Positions 35,840-48,947 of a stretch of DNA of 64,000 bases are shown here, piece by piece; the stretch's first letter is position 1, and each line of letters starts with the position of its first letter. The notes below the pieces were generated by a model. That model did not search any database, had not been told where the DNA came from, and saw nothing but the letters and a program-made list of their open reading frames with translations. This stretch comes from Zhengitettix transpicula (Eukaryota > Arthropoda > Insecta > Orthoptera > Tetrigidae), in assembly GCA_037074705.1 (NCBI GenBank), contig CM073591.1, positions 61,134,897 to 61,198,896 of the forward strand. Direction: 5' to 3'. Made by a program: the position numbers and the translations under genes.

Positions 35840-36115
35840 GCTTGTTATGAGCGTTTTTTTTTCCGGATTCGTCGAGCGAGTATCCGACTCCACGGCCATC
35901 CTGTACATAATTCGGCGGCTGACCGCCGGTTAGAGGTAATTGCTTGTTTAAATCAGGGGGGAACAAAACGACAGGCGCCATGTTTTGGTATAAATATTCA
36001 TGGGCCGGGGGATGGCTACCGACAGGTGGCATTTGCATCGAGTTAATCAGGTGGGAGCTCTCACACATACGTCACCCACTGACCAGGAATGCGGCCGTTT
36101 CCCACACTGCCTTAC
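35840..36115. promoter_or_regulatory. candidate hh intronic enhancer E (POU/E-box cluster)
   Basis: Contains a perfect POU octamer ATTTGCAT (36031-36038), flanked by two CAGGTG E-boxes (36023 and 36048) and a GTTAATC (36042), all within 31 bp. Nearby are GAGGTAATTGC, GGGAACAAAACG (Sox/Fox-like) and TTTGGTATAAATATTC. This is the densest transcription-factor motif cluster I noticed in the window. The minus-strand frame across it does not resemble a protein family. Confidence 0.35.
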
Positions 36116-37279
36116 CACTGAGCATGGAAAACGTACAGTCATCTAGAGTAATACTTTTTAACCTTAATCAAACCATGCTCATAATTTTCCTGAGAGATGC
36201 CGAGTTTTACTTTTGTAAACGGAGCAACTACTGTGTGGTTTTACGAGATAATGGCTTTCTAACAAAGAAATCTTGATGGCGTGGCCGATTAAAATATATT
36301 GGGCAAAAAGGCGAGTTACTGTTTAAATTGCTCAGTTAGAGTCATATTCAAACATATTAAGGATTATTTCCGATTATAATTTTAGTGACATGACTATTTT
36401 TGAATAAATCAATGCCAGCGAAGGGCAAACAGATTATAAAGGATGGAAATGTTTTAAATAGGACCAATGAACACATATTAAGAGTGTAGCGATAGAAAAA
36501 TCATGAAAGAGTAGCGTTGGATCATTATGATTCATACTACCAGCAAGCAAAGGTCCTTCTTAACACATTCCTAAAGTACAGTTCTAAGGTTTTTCTGCGT
36601 AAAGAACACAATGAAACACTAATAAACGCCATTGTCTAAATTTCTGAAAGCGTTTCCTGTTATGTGGATATGTGAGTTGTAAATGGTTTTTCACCTGAAA
36701 ACACAGGAGACGGTATTCATTCAGGTGTTTCTCACAATATTACCAATGAAAATTCCCAAAGGTCTCAGCTATTCCTATCAATATGGTTATTTAAGCGTCA
36801 ATTAATTCCGAGGATCATCTTCCCGAAACGTTTCACGTATGTAATGATTTCCAAAGGTTAAATATTTGTACTTTATAAAAAATCATTATAAATTACAGAT
36901 ATGTTTTTAGGTCTGTTGAACAGTCTTTCAGGTACAATAATGAAACTTGATACGATACAGACAATCGTTGAGTAATTTGCGAATGAAAGAGATTCTTTGT
37001 AACAAGTGGACTAGTTTCCTGTTATCCTCCATTTAGACCCTATATAGCCTTGTTATATTTATTAATCAGCGCACCTCCGAAGATCTAACCGTCTCTTGAT
37101 TCTTATCAAGGTCAATAACCGATTTCATGTGATACCAATATTGGCCTTGAATAAATTATTTGTCTCCTTACAGAATAGTGGTTCCAGGACCTCAGTAACA
37201 CTCGCGACATTGCATCACCGCAGCACGCAGTTATAAATTGCATTGTGAAGACTGAATGCTTGTTCGTCCTTGCCCGGAA

Positions 37280-37610
37280 CACTGCATTCACGCAGCTACA
37301 TTGTCCGTCTGCAGAGGATGACAAAAGGCAGGTGATATCTGCCTGAGAGCAGTCACTGGGCTGCGTGTGGACGCTCAGATCTTATCGTGAGCTACTGAGG
37401 TTGTGAAAAACATGCAAAGGTTAATGCCGGCCACCAATTAAACGCCCAGGCTGGCGAGAAACACGTTAAGATCTCTGCGTGGGCGGTGGCAGAGTTTGCT
37501 GGACGCCATTTTGTCGAGGCCCAGTTAAGTGCTGGATTGAAGTCTGCAGTTAATCGGAGGAAGAACCCAGTAGGATCTACTTCGAATTCAGGAGTTCGGG
37601 TGAAGCAAAC
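37280..37610. promoter_or_regulatory. candidate regulatory block F
   Basis: GC-richer intronic block with GCGTGGGCG (37477-37485), a perfect EGR/Stripe-type site, and a GTTAATCGG. No repeat similarity noticed. The minus-strand frame at 37392-37613 has no recognisable domain. Confidence 0.2.
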
Positions 37611-39149
37611 CACCCTCTCATGATCTCAACACTATTTCCAAGTGAATTTAAATTTGGTTATAAGCAGAAATATATTTCGCTGTACCTTCATGCATAACGC
37701 AACATCCCCACTGTTGAGTAAACTATTAGTTGGATTATTACAAGAGACTATTTTTAACTCAAATATGGCACGGAGTTATTTAGACAGTAGACATTAATCG
37801 TCTGGTGGCACCTTTGGGTTCCGATGAACCCACTTTAGAAATTTCTGGTCTATGGTATGTTTTGGTGAATCAATTGTTGATATTGCTCAATCTTGAGCAC
37901 GTCGTAGATGCGTAATCTACTGGAAACGTATACCAGGTGTGACATGAAGTCTGCACTCAGCGGACATTACCCTGTTGAGTTCTTTCTACGGTTAAAGCTG
38001 GTGTAACGTCACGGAGTGGGTAGCAACAAACATGTTGCAATTTATTGTCGCTCGTAACGGAACGTTGACTCTCAACGCCCGTGTCCCTGCTTCTGTAATA
38101 GTTTCCCTGGTTTGACTACCGCGCCTATTTCTTCATTATTCACTCCGCTATAAGCGTCGCGAATATACTGCAATTAATTTCGAAAATTCAATCCTTTTTC
38201 ATTACCACAATTTCAGTATTCTATTTTTTTTCCAATATTTGTCTGTGTATTATTCTTTTTAAACGGATTATTCCAAGACAGAATATTGCGCAAATAATAC
38301 CAGTGAGTATTCTGGAAAATGTGGAACGCTAGATACGGAATCAAACTCTGAGTAACTAATTACTACATAGTAAACATGTTCAAACAACATACATAACCAA
38401 TCAAGTATTCTTCAACATTTTTCTGATCACTGTCTAAGACTTATCAGCAAGAAATCAGGGGGGAAAAATGGTCTACAAGTAATTGTGTATGACTTCCAAA
38501 AATTTGGTGTATTGTCATCTGTTATTTTACAGAGTTCACAGGAAAGTGTCCCCAGTCCAATGATCGGACATTATCTCAACCCTAGCCTTTATTATGTCAG
38601 AAACAAATTCTCTTTCTTTACTTATTAACTCAAGTGCCTCAATAATGAATCATAATAGTCTACATTTATTGAACGACCTCAATAATTCAGCTGTACCCTC
38701 CATCTTACTGGCAGACTTCACCGTCTTCTGAGACCACATGAAACCAGACGTTGTTATATATCTGGGGTTTATTGGAGGACCATTATTTCATAAATAGTTA
38801 TGTATAGAAACTCATTATGATAGCGATGGAATAGCGCAGAACCAGTCACTGAATCGACCACAGGATTGCCTCTCCGCTGTAGGCAAACGCGTCACTCATT
38901 TTGCCGATATTTTTTGAGACGCAATTATGTTTGCAAACTTGAAACCTCTGAGCTATCGGATATAGCAGGTGAGAATAGGAAAAAACAGTACAGTATTTTT
39001 TATTACCAGTGCCCGTAAGTTCTTATCAACTCCCACTAGTACAATACCAATGTTGGAACATAGTCAAAATTCCTTTACCTGGGGTAGGTCATTCAGCAGT
39101 AGTTCTACAAACAGGACAAAGTTATATCTACATGAGGATGAATACTGAC

Positions 39150-39411
39150 CCGATCTGACGGAGCAGTGGATATGCGCTCTGCTCTCGTAGTAGACCCAGT
39201 CGAAACCCGCCTCGACGGCGAGGCGTGCCAACATGCCGTACTTGGCACGATCCCTGTCGCTCGTGGTGACGTCCACGGCGCGACCCTCGTAGTGAAGGGA
39301 GTCCACCGAATGAAGGCCCTCTTCGTCCCAGCCTTCCGTGACCCTCAGCCGCACGCCCGGCCACTGGTTCATCACGGAGATCGCCAACGTGTTCAACCTC
39401 TCCTTGCAGCG
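39150..39411 (-). CDS. hh: hedgehog, exon A: signalling domain (second coding exon)
   Basis: Secreted morphogen; this exon encodes 87 residues of the N-terminal Hedgehog signalling domain, which binds Patched and Ihog/Boi-type co-receptors. It begins [19 protein letters not shown] and ends HIHCSVRS. Residues matching the zinc site of the family are present: His40 and Asp47 in [10 protein letters not shown], Glu76 in YYES and His82 in HIHC, numbered within the exon. The acceptor reads ttttcgcag|CGCTGC (phase 0) and the donor TCGG|gtcagt (phase 1). The length, 262 bp, and both phases match the second exon of vertebrate Sonic hedgehog as I recall it. The calcium-loop motif reads EGWDEEG where vertebrate proteins have EGWDEDG, a conservative change. 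The exon lies 26 kb upstream of the next one. The sequence resembles vertebrate and hemimetabolous Hh more than Drosophila Hh. Identity is certain at family level; hh is used because insects generally have a single hedgehog gene. Confidence 0.97.
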
Positions 39412-40649
39412 CTGCGAAAAGCACAAAAGATACCTCAGTATTCATAATACTTACAGGCTGTTACAGTTCAATATAATGTATATTATTGGACAAAGTCAAT
39501 TTTTTTCCAAACTATCCTATCCATCGCTGTTAGTTTCCCAACGAGTTAGGTCCGTAAATAATTGTTAGCCGAAAATCGACTAAAAAAATTCAACTTAATA
39601 TAAATAGCTATCTCTACTAGATATAATGTATTGATTGGTGATTCATCATCTCTTAACATGCTTAATGCATTGTGACGTCGCAGTGCACAAGTTCGCGGAA
39701 AGAACGCCAGCTAGGAATTTGCAGTATTGAAATTTATATCAGTCTATGAAAGTTGCATATAAAATATTTTCCACTGACACATTCGAGTAAATATGAAGAA
39801 AGCTATACGATGAGTAAAGAACCTTTTAAATAGAGCCAACAGTCACTAAATCCAATTTAATTCTAAGATGCTTCTCCGTAAACGTGTGGAATTAGTTTAT
39901 GATTTTGACTAGGAATTACCTGACCTATTAAAAAATAAACTATACGAGACTAAAAGAAGGTTATTCATTTAATTACATTAGACAAAGCTCTGTGTAAAAA
40001 TTTAAACTACATGAAAGTATCAAACTATGTACAAACATGAACATAAAATAAATAATGGAATAATCGTTCCCTTACACCTTTGTTTTGCCATTTCCGAGGA
40101 TGAATATGAAATCCAATTTATAAGAAATACTAATTAATAGCTTTCTTGAAATTAACCACTCCATGCAATCCGGTCTAATATAATTCAAAGCTATAATTTT
40201 ATGAGTTATAAGATAGTTACAATAACATTGTATTAAACTGAAACTATACTACGACACTTAGATTTCACACACATAGACGTTATTATAGAATAACAGGTTT
40301 AAATAATGGTGGATAATTCTGTAAATTTCACGAATAAATCAAATATACGTTTCTTCTACCGAGAAATTATAAATCAATAAGCCGATTTACTTCCAGAATA
40401 ATGTAATTAAAAACCGTAATGCCAATTACACCTATAGATGCGAATTCCCACAATTTTAGACAACAAATACGCAACATATCGCCAGCGGAAGGTTCAGATG
40501 CACAAAAGAACATTTTTCAAACCGCAATAAATCATCGTGGAATGCTACATTGCCCTAAGTAGCATCCAGGATACAATTCGGTCATAATGTATATCACGTA
40601 ATACAGTTCTGATTAATAACTCGTTTCGTGACGTAACAAAACACTTTAA

Positions 40650-41220
40650 TGCGAGATGAAGGAACTCGCTCCGATAGGATGATGAGGAAATCTGCTTTGA
40701 TAGTAATGGGCTTCGCCGCTTTGTTTGGCGGTCTCCGTGACACCTTTACGAGGCACCGTGTGGCGGCACCGTTTCACCTCCCCCCCAACACCCCCCCCTA
40801 CGCCGCCATCATATATATCTCGTTCTCTGTCAGCCAGGGAACACAGGGACACATCTATCTTTCTCGGACTGAAAGCGCCGAAGCTGTGTTGCGAACTCGC
40901 CACGGTGGGCGTGGGCGGCGGGGGAGGTGTGTTATGACACGACGAGGAGAAAACACTTAGCCGGAAATACCCATACCCACACCAGTACTCGTACCCGTAC
41001 TCGATCAGATATCGCCGGGAGGAAAAGGAGGAGGGAGCAGAAAACGGAACAAAAAATACACCATATTATAGCGAGGGGGATCGGAGTTATGAAGTCACGC
41101 CCCGTTGTCCTTCCTTTCCTCTGTTGCAACATTTCAAAGATAGGGGATGAGTTTCGCTATTGTTATTTAAAGATGTCGAGATGCCGCGGCGCGTCTTGGC
41201 AGCCGATACTGATCTAAAGA
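40650..41220. other. GC-rich block with C-tracts, function unknown
   Basis: About 1.2 kb upstream of hh exon A (on its strand). GC-rich with CCCCCC runs at 40780-40800 and GGGCGGCGGGGG at 40911-40925. Around 40969-41012 there is a short imperfect tandem of ACCCAT/ACCCAC/AGTACTCGT/ACCCGTACTCG units. Overlapping frames on both strands are low-complexity and do not look coding. Could be regulatory. Confidence 0.3.
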
Positions 41221-41689
41221 GAAAAAGACTCGGAAGAAATATGTTTCCTCCGTATCCGCCCTTCGCAAACTTCGTCGAGAGTCTTTTTGCAGCTACGAAA
41301 CTTGTGTAGAAAATTCTAAATATTATTATTAACGAGGATAGTTTCATCCCTATGAGGGTATCCTTTTTTCCTCAATCTAAATTTATATCGCTGTTTATCG
41401 TATGGACGAAATATAATATTACTTATCCAACTCGACGTATTAAATTGAACTAAAAGATAAGAATTTAATTATTATAAGGAAAAATTTTTAAAATAATAAA
41501 CTTAATTAGTAGTGACTTCAGTATCGTATTTTATTCATAAGATCTGTGCGATCGGTATCGACATTATTTCACAGTTATAAATTTTAGCCTAATAAATTTT
41601 CCGTCATTGATAATGCTTCCACTATCGTCACATTCAGGCAATGTTTTCCTAAATAGCCTAGCTCTGCTTTAAACTGCGGAGGTCTGAGC

Positions 41690-41890
41690 AATTTAGTTGT
41701 AAGAATTGTATTGCCAACGATAGCGGCCGACAGCTGTTAACAGAAGACTTTATCTCGCTGCACCACGCCCGTTATGTTGGCAGCACTGCAGGCCCGCCCG
41801 ACATCTTCATATTTTCTTCACTCGTAATGGATTTACTGAGCTACGGCGATTTCATCCATTGCAACCAATATGACCGTCGCCATCTAACTT
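41690..41890. other. GC-richer intron-1 block
   Basis: Contains CGACAGCTGTTAACAG and GCACCACGCCCGTTATG. No coding or repeat similarity seen; possible regulatory sequence, weak. Confidence 0.15.
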
Positions 41891-43309
41891 GTTGTCAAAC
41901 AAATGTTTGTTCAAAAATAAAGTAATAAATTCGTAACGACATTTTATTGTGTTTTTGTAACTCGCTATTTCGCAATGAAAATGGATCAATTGTATTTTTT
42001 TCTAGTTTAAACTCCTTTCCTCTATTCGCAATCTTGTTGAATAATTTTTTTAACGGACTGTACTATACCTTTATCAGTTTTTACAATACCAATATTAAGT
42101 GATTTTTCATTTCACGAAACCACCTTAACCATACTTTTAGAAGCGTAGAGGTTTTACTTTTACATTTATGAAAAGGAAGGTTAGTAATCACTATCCTTTT
42201 TCTGGAGTTGGAGTATTGACTGTCCTATAAATAGAATACTTCATATAATTTAGTAGTACTGCGTTCATTATCCCCACCTTGAACAATTCATTTCTAGGAA
42301 ATGCTTTCATTCCGAGTAATATTGTGTCTGGAGTCATTTTATCGAAACAGTAGTTTAAGATTATTTAAATATTTCATACCAAACAGTTAAAGATTATTAT
42401 TAATAAAACTTAATTATAAAATTAACGCTTATTAGTAAATAATTTTTTTTGCATTTTTTTTTATTATTATACGGTGAATGTTTCGTTTTTGTAGTTCCAT
42501 AATATCGTACCACATATATGTTTCTTGTGTTTTCATTCTCATTTAAGTGAAATTAACATTTAAAGGCTGCATATGTAATAAGTATTCATTTTCCATAATC
42601 ATTTTTAGCATAAAATTTAGAGTATTCTTTTCAATACTCAGATTGTCAATAAATATAAAACCATAAAAGGTAAAGAATGGGATTTTACAGGCTGTTTCTT
42701 TTACAAACAGCTTCAGATATATTTAGAATAGTATGACACTACATTCGGATCTCGATGTACTACCTGTGCCAAAATAGACTATATTTAAGATGTTACTGAA
42801 GTTAGATCTTCTTTCGTGTCCATTTAAATAACTACTACACGCAGAATTCAACGAACGTTCTTTGGAAATTTTATATCATCAGTCAGCAGCTGCAAAATTT
42901 GTTCTACTATAAACGAATATTTTTTAAAACATTCCCCATAGTTTCATCCTTTCCCAGCTCATCTAACACCACAGAGGTAATAACATAATTTTTATAAGAC
43001 AAAGTGCCATCTTATTTGTTAGATTTTATATCCGTTTTCAAACAATAATTTCTGCCAAATGTTTATATTTTTGAGAAGCAGTTCATCCTTGTTAGAGGCT
43101 TATAGTTTCATTTTTATTCTTGAATAATCCTGATATGTTAACCATCCTAAAGATATAATGAATTCACGCTTCCGCTTTCACTGACACCTTTAGCTTTTGT
43201 GCAGTTAACATATTTTTTTATGTTCCGCTTCGCATAATGTGGCATTGTCACTGAGTAACATTCGCCTCTTTTCTCCTTCTGCTTTTACTGCTATTCAGAA
43301 CGTGCATTT

Positions 43310-43800
43310 CTTTTATTGCTCGCTGGAAGCACACAATGTGAACTGTTAGGGTTGATTAGCAAACGACGTTGGCGGAATGTTTGTGAGTTTCGGGGATCTT
43401 CCGGGCCAATGAGTCCCGGTAGCCGGATTGAAGATCATTGCCCAACTACGCGAGAAATTGGCGGTCCGATGCCTCTTTGTGTCGGGCTTAAGCGGTTCTG
43501 TCTCAGTGTGTGTTTAGGCCCCCCACAACCGATACCTAGAGTCTTTCCAAAACAAGATTGTGTCCAGACGGTGGACTCTGAAAGAAGCACCACTAATAAG
43601 TGTTTGGAGAAAAGTCGCCAGGGCCAGGTATAGTTTGGATTGCCACAACTGCGGCGTATCATGCCGTGATTAATTCGCTAAGTCGTTCTAACACAATCGT
43701 AGATATGCAGTCCCGCAATACGCTCCAGGGACCACTCGTACTTAGGTCCACTCTGATAAACGTATGTCATTCCAAATATGCAGAGCAACTGTTATCTGGA
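43310..43800. other. GC-richer block with an open frame, not recognised
   Basis: A 105-codon plus-strand frame (43316-43633) overlaps a 75-codon minus-strand frame. Neither shows a domain, signal peptide or family motif. It may be old transposon or conserved noncoding sequence. Confidence 0.2.
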
Positions 43801-44989
43801 ACAGAAACTGCAATCCTGCAGTAAAACATGATGCTGTACTGTTTATATTAATTTAATTTTAATACTTAAAACAAACTCTCGCTTTGTTAGTTATTGTAAT
43901 AGTTCGCTATAGTATTCTTGGTTTTACCAAATTTCTTTGTAACCTGACTTAAAAATAGTACATGGTCATAGGAACTCTTGGAGAGTACTGTATTATTTTT
44001 ATAGTTATTAAAATTAGTACCGTTGGCTGGATGCAGGTTACGTTTTAGAATTATTTCCAATAATTAAAACTAATTTTGAAATAAATAAAAAACTGTTAAA
44101 TTTTTTGGTTTGTTAGACCGAGCAGCATTAAAGAAACTATATTCAATTAATGTTATCTTCTAAAATGAAGATTAAGTTCCGGAAATTGGCTGAGAGGTCA
44201 ATAACTGACCGAAAAGAGAGAAATAACTGATATAGAGTCTATGTAAGCTCTGAACAAAACTATTAATACCGAAAATCATGGCAATTATTTTACACGATTC
44301 ACAAAGAGCAGTCTTCATATCTATTTGACAAAATGTCATAATCAGTGCATACTTACTGTATTTGTACCTCGAACACGAAGTAATCAATTATTTTTCCTAA
44401 TTTGGTAATATAATATGTTTTATCTCTTTTAGGGTGTCATCACTTTCCGGTTACAAATGCTAATATCTCCCATGTTATTATTTATAATATCAAATATGTT
44501 ATAAGAGTATCCCACCAATTATTGGTACCCTTATGGCCTATATTTCATTAAACCTGTAATTTAATACAGGGCGCTCACAAATGTGCTTACTCTTTTTATA
44601 ATTATTTGTTTTCTCAATGTACGCACTACTTAAATACAGCGTATTAATCATTCTCAGTGTAGGAAAAATATAGCCGTGCTTCTTTACGATCTTAAGTTCT
44701 TCCATATAGTTGGCATGATAAAACGTAAGTTTCTACTGAATATTACTAATGCCAACCACTTAAAGCTGAAGCGTATATCTCTCACAAGGTACATTTCATA
44801 TATTTATTTAATTTTACGATCATAAAAAGTTACAGCAAAATTACATAATTATCTGTTGGGTTAATCGAGTTCAAAAATGATGTTAGGAATTCATGGAACG
44901 GGAGCAATAAAGATAAAGACGTGAGAACTAATATTTAAACATAATGAAAAAACTTCTTGGCTGATATGTTACGTATAAGACTTGAGAAT

Positions 44990-45260
44990 CTCCTGAAACA
45001 GGATAAGTTGCAGATGAGTATTTCACGGAGAACCGGTTGTCAGTTCGCTACTTATTAGCGCCGAATTAATAAGGGGAGCAAGGCGCAGGTATGTCTCGGT
45101 CGGCCCAGCGGGTGCACCGCCATTGTTCGCCATATTTATAAAGGTTACCGAGACCACCTTAAATTATCGGTCTCTCTCTCTCTTAGGCTCTCCCTCTCTC
45201 TTTCCTCTCTTCCTCTAGCGGCAACTACAACCTGTTCATAAAGTTGTGCAGCTCATCGTC
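44990..45260. promoter_or_regulatory. candidate hh intronic enhancer G
   Basis: Block with AACCGGTT (45031-45038, the Grainyhead palindrome), CCATTGTTC (45120-45128, Sox type), CCGAATTAATAAG and GAGACCACC (45150, Ci-like half), followed by a CT-rich run at 45171-45215. No coding potential. Confidence 0.28.
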
Positions 45261-46889
45261 GCCAAATATTTACACGTACATCATAATATTCATCAAACTC
45301 GATCTTCTTTTTAGAGGATATTAATCTATAGCAGATACGATACTTGACTTATGATGACTAATAAATTAATTTCGTCATTTTGAATCTTACCAAAGTTTCA
45401 ATCTGTTTGTCTCAAACTAACTACCATTAAAAAGGCTCTCTGGCAGAGATTTACTCGTTATTAAATTCTTTTATTATTAAATATATCAATGCATCTCATA
45501 AATTAAAAATAGGTAGTTCTCCTAAATAACTAAAATTCTACGAGAAAACTTCAATTCATTTGCACATGTTATTCATTTTAAAATAAATTTAAAATACGTT
45601 TACTCTCAGTATTTCAATAATATAACAGTAAAACATATGTATTACAATATTCTTTTTATTTTACGAAATTAGAAAAGATGTAAATTTCATATTAAGTGAT
45701 CTACTGTGAAAATTATACACCTTCCTGATCATTACCAAGACAAAAATTGATAACACATAAATTTCAAATTTTTCCAAAAGTATTTTTTCTTATATGATAT
45801 CAAAGTTCATAATTAGAATTTTTTATGAATCGCTTAAAAACAAGAAGTTCGGTTTTAGTAATTAAAATATCAATGACAATTAATACCAACAAAAGTAATT
45901 TTATTAAATCATTTTGTGACAGGCATAAAAGTAGACATACACCAAAACAAAAGATTTATAAATAAGTTCGAAGAGGGCGAGAAATGTTAAAATGTATTCG
46001 CATAACATTTTGTTATACACGAAAATGTGGAAATATGATTTAACAAGAAAGTACTTTCAGGTTCCTAAACGAAGTTTACTTAAAACAATTTATGATGGTT
46101 TCATATTTTGGAAGTCATAAGTAAGTCTGAAGGGAAAAAATATATGATACTTAGTTGCCATAATATGAAAACCCTTTTCGAATATTTTTTAGAAGTGCGT
46201 AACCTCGAAACATTATTGTTCTTTCAATTTTAAAACTTTAATCGTGTAACGTTATTGTTTTTATAAATATTAAAACGTAATATTTCATTAAAAACATTAA
46301 ATTTTTATGTTGGCGTTATCTTTAGTCTCTGTTTTTCATTTTTTATCTTTCTTTGTCTTCATATTATATCCTGCTTTTCTTCTCTCGTAGTTACGCACTT
46401 CTAAAACATTCTGTAGAAATTCGAAAAAATCAAATAGCTACTACGTTTCAGATATTTTGTTTCATATAATTCAACCATTGACTTTCGAATTCTGAAACCA
46501 TGTTTATCAGTGGAATAGACTTAATAATTATATATTATTTTATGATATCTTTGGTTTCACGTTCAACGTACTCACAATTTCTAACCAAGCAAAGCAAGTA
46601 TCTCAGTGCTAAATCCTTAATAAATAAAGTTCTGGGAAAATCGTAGTGCTATGAGAAATCATTTTTCAGGTTTTAGTGTATAATGTTCTTTAGAAAGGGT
46701 GATAACTGTGTAATATAACCTTCACAATAAGAGAAACAAACGTTTAAATATATTGGATTATTGAAGGTGCATACTTCGTAAAATTAAAACAAACTTACAA
46801 CATTTTGAATATGACGGAGTTAAAAACATTCTTCCTCGTCTGTGAGTTTCCGCTGGACCAGACGGGTGTTTGTGATAAATTATACTTGA

Positions 46890-47340
46890 TACGAGTGTAT
46901 TTGTCCCGTTACACGTCGGAGGTAAACCTCCCACCCCCAAGTCAATTGAAACCACCCCCTACGGCCCTGTTGTGGCCACAAAGTTTCTGTTCCTCCCCGC
47001 ACGCCCATTCAACAACACAACCGCTCTGCAGTTTGAAAGCAGCCGCCTATCTGTCGGGCCTGTTGACTTGTGCTTTGCCAATAACATCACGGAGTACGTA
47101 CACAAAGGCCATTCAGGTGGGAACTGACACAGCCTGTTGACGTTGCCTCGACCCCCCACATGGCTCAGGCGCCTTCCAACACGTTCGTTATTTCCGCCAG
47201 CTTTCTACCTTTTCTTCCACAAACTAACAATATGGACGCCCAAGCGCTGTCGATTTGCAGTCTACAGAAAAGACATCGTTAATGTCCGGCGCCGACCAGG
47301 AATGGCGTTCTGCACAAAGAGGAATCGCGAAATATCTACC
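46890..47340. promoter_or_regulatory. candidate regulatory block H
   Basis: GC-rich region containing a perfect 12-bp palindrome TTGTGGCCACAA (46970-46981), GTCAATTGAAACC and several ACCACCCCC tracts. The frames across it are overlapping and compositionally biased, without recognisable domains. Confidence 0.22.
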
Positions 47341-48630
47341 TACGATTTTTAAATATACTGAAATTCTTCAGTTGCTTCCATATTCCTACAAATCCAGTTT
47401 ATTAACCACTTATTCCGATCTATTCACCTCATTTCCATAGTTGTCACCGCTAATTTTCCTAAAAGAATCTATTTCGGCTGAATCCAGTTTTTTATTAAAT
47501 TACTCTTCGTTACACTTTTACTAGCTTATTCCTCGCATACGTCCATTTTTTTATAATCCTGTTATTTCTTTAATACGCATTTCAGTTTGTCACTTGGATA
47601 AAAATACCCGTTGTACGTTGCTGTTTGTAATACAATAGACTATAAAGAACCCATACTTTCAAGTTCATTTCGTTTACGTTTGATTTTTCCGTACACTTAT
47701 TCATTACTACTTTCCTAGCCTTGAACTCGCTCAATCTAACATTACACATTTGTCAAAAGTTTTTTTATCAGACAAAGTAAAATTTAAAAGTCATACAATT
47801 TCTGTACACCCAGAAAGTATTGATTTTTTAATTAATATTTATAAGTACTTCCCAGCAAACCCAATTATGTGTGATATTAAATTGATATATTTACTTGGTG
47901 CCAGATATTCATGTACACTTTTACTTTTAACTTACTTTTCTGCAATTTATATAAAACCTTTCAGCCAATATTACAGAATTTTTTTAATTAATTAAATCGA
48001 AAAATCATTTCATTCGACGTTTAGTTCACAATTTAGAGACTTCTTCAAGTAAACAGGTAATGTGAAAGTTTTGAATATATGCTAAATTAGAAGAAATATG
48101 AGTTTACAGCCATGGATAGCTGCCTCCTAGCATTTCGGCTATATTTAAATGAATTATATGCAGATAAATTGTGAAGTTTATATAGAACGGTCGTCTCTTG
48201 GCAAGTGATTTTTTTCGGAGGGGAGAGAGTATTATCGCTGGATTCCCTTATCAGATTAACGATTTCGTTTTAGAGAATTAACAAAAGAGAAGCACGTAAT
48301 CAATAATCATCTGGAAGAAAATGTTTTGTGAAAGCGGAGTTATTATATGTCGTCAATTTCATTTCCAGAATATTATTCGATATTGAAATTTATTAATCTT
48401 CAGTTTTCTGCCTTTCGTGTAGTAATTTTTAAGTTGTTCTGTGAAGCTGGATCTCTAGGAGCGTACCGCCTGCCATTAAATTTATTGTTTTTGCTTCGTA
48501 CAGTACAGAAATTTTGTTATTAATGGCGATATGCCCATAAAGACCCTGAGAATATTTATGTAAATTAATTTTAAGCTATTCCTCAAAACATAGTTGTGAA
48601 AACACACATTTTGATTTATTTAAATATAAA

Positions 48631-48899
48631 TATTTTTTTTTTTTTTAGGGTAACAGGCTACATGAGGGTAATCCACTTAGGGCAACTCCCCTTTAATAGC
48701 ATAGGAAGGGATTGGAAGGGGGGATGCGGAAGGGTAGAGGAAGGTAGCCAAGGGTTAACTAGGGCCCCCGGGCTATATTTTAAGGATCCTACCCGGCATT
48801 CGCCTAAAGGAATGCAGGGAAAACCTTAGAAAAACCTGCATCGGGTAGGTCGGGCATTGGGTACTTGTCCCACGCCCTTCCGATAGCGGGAGAGGAGTT
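48631..48899 (-). mobile_element. A-tailed retroposon family, copy 3 (5'-truncated)
   Basis: A T-run followed by AGGGTAACAGGCTACATGAG and then the conserved blocks up to GATAGCGGGAGAGGAGTTT, where it meets a TG/AG microsatellite. It matches copy 1 closely and lacks its far half. The forward frame reads GYMRVIHLGQLPFNSIGRDW, a conceptual product of repeat sequence and not a gene. Confidence 0.75.

Positions 48900-48942
<43 letters not shown>
48900..48942. repeat. (TG)n(AG)n microsatellite
   Basis: TG run followed by an AG run, abutting the 5'-truncated end of the A-tailed retroposon copy 3. Confidence 0.95.

Positions 48943-48947
<5 letters not shown>

Larger units (their letters stand above)
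12972..39149 (-). other. hh: hh intron 2 (26.2 kb)
   Basis: 26,178-bp intron between the signalling-domain exon and the Hint exons, with gtcagt donor and tttgttttcag acceptor. It is populated by transposon remnants, listed separately, and by GC-richer blocks that may be regulatory. No other gene with a credible coding sequence was found inside it. Stretches 12972-14686, 18856-23878, 24323-25402, 26995-27730, 29100-29300, 32450-33240, 33530-34640 and 38170-39149 hold only AT-rich sequence in which I recognise nothing specific. Confidence 0.9.

Noticed and set aside
40646..41217. Overlapping frames with Gly/Pro runs near the exon A side of intron 1, considered as hh exon 1
   Set aside because: None contains CGPGRG, a signal peptide followed by Cys, or GADRLMTQ.
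43316..43633. 105-codon plus-strand frame with several Cys
   Set aside because: Cys spacing fits no known finger or secreted peptide; overlapping minus-strand frame; left as unrecognised.
48596..48829. 77-codon frame (GYMRVIHLGQLPF...)
   Set aside because: It is the conceptual translation, antisense, of the A-tailed retroposon family.
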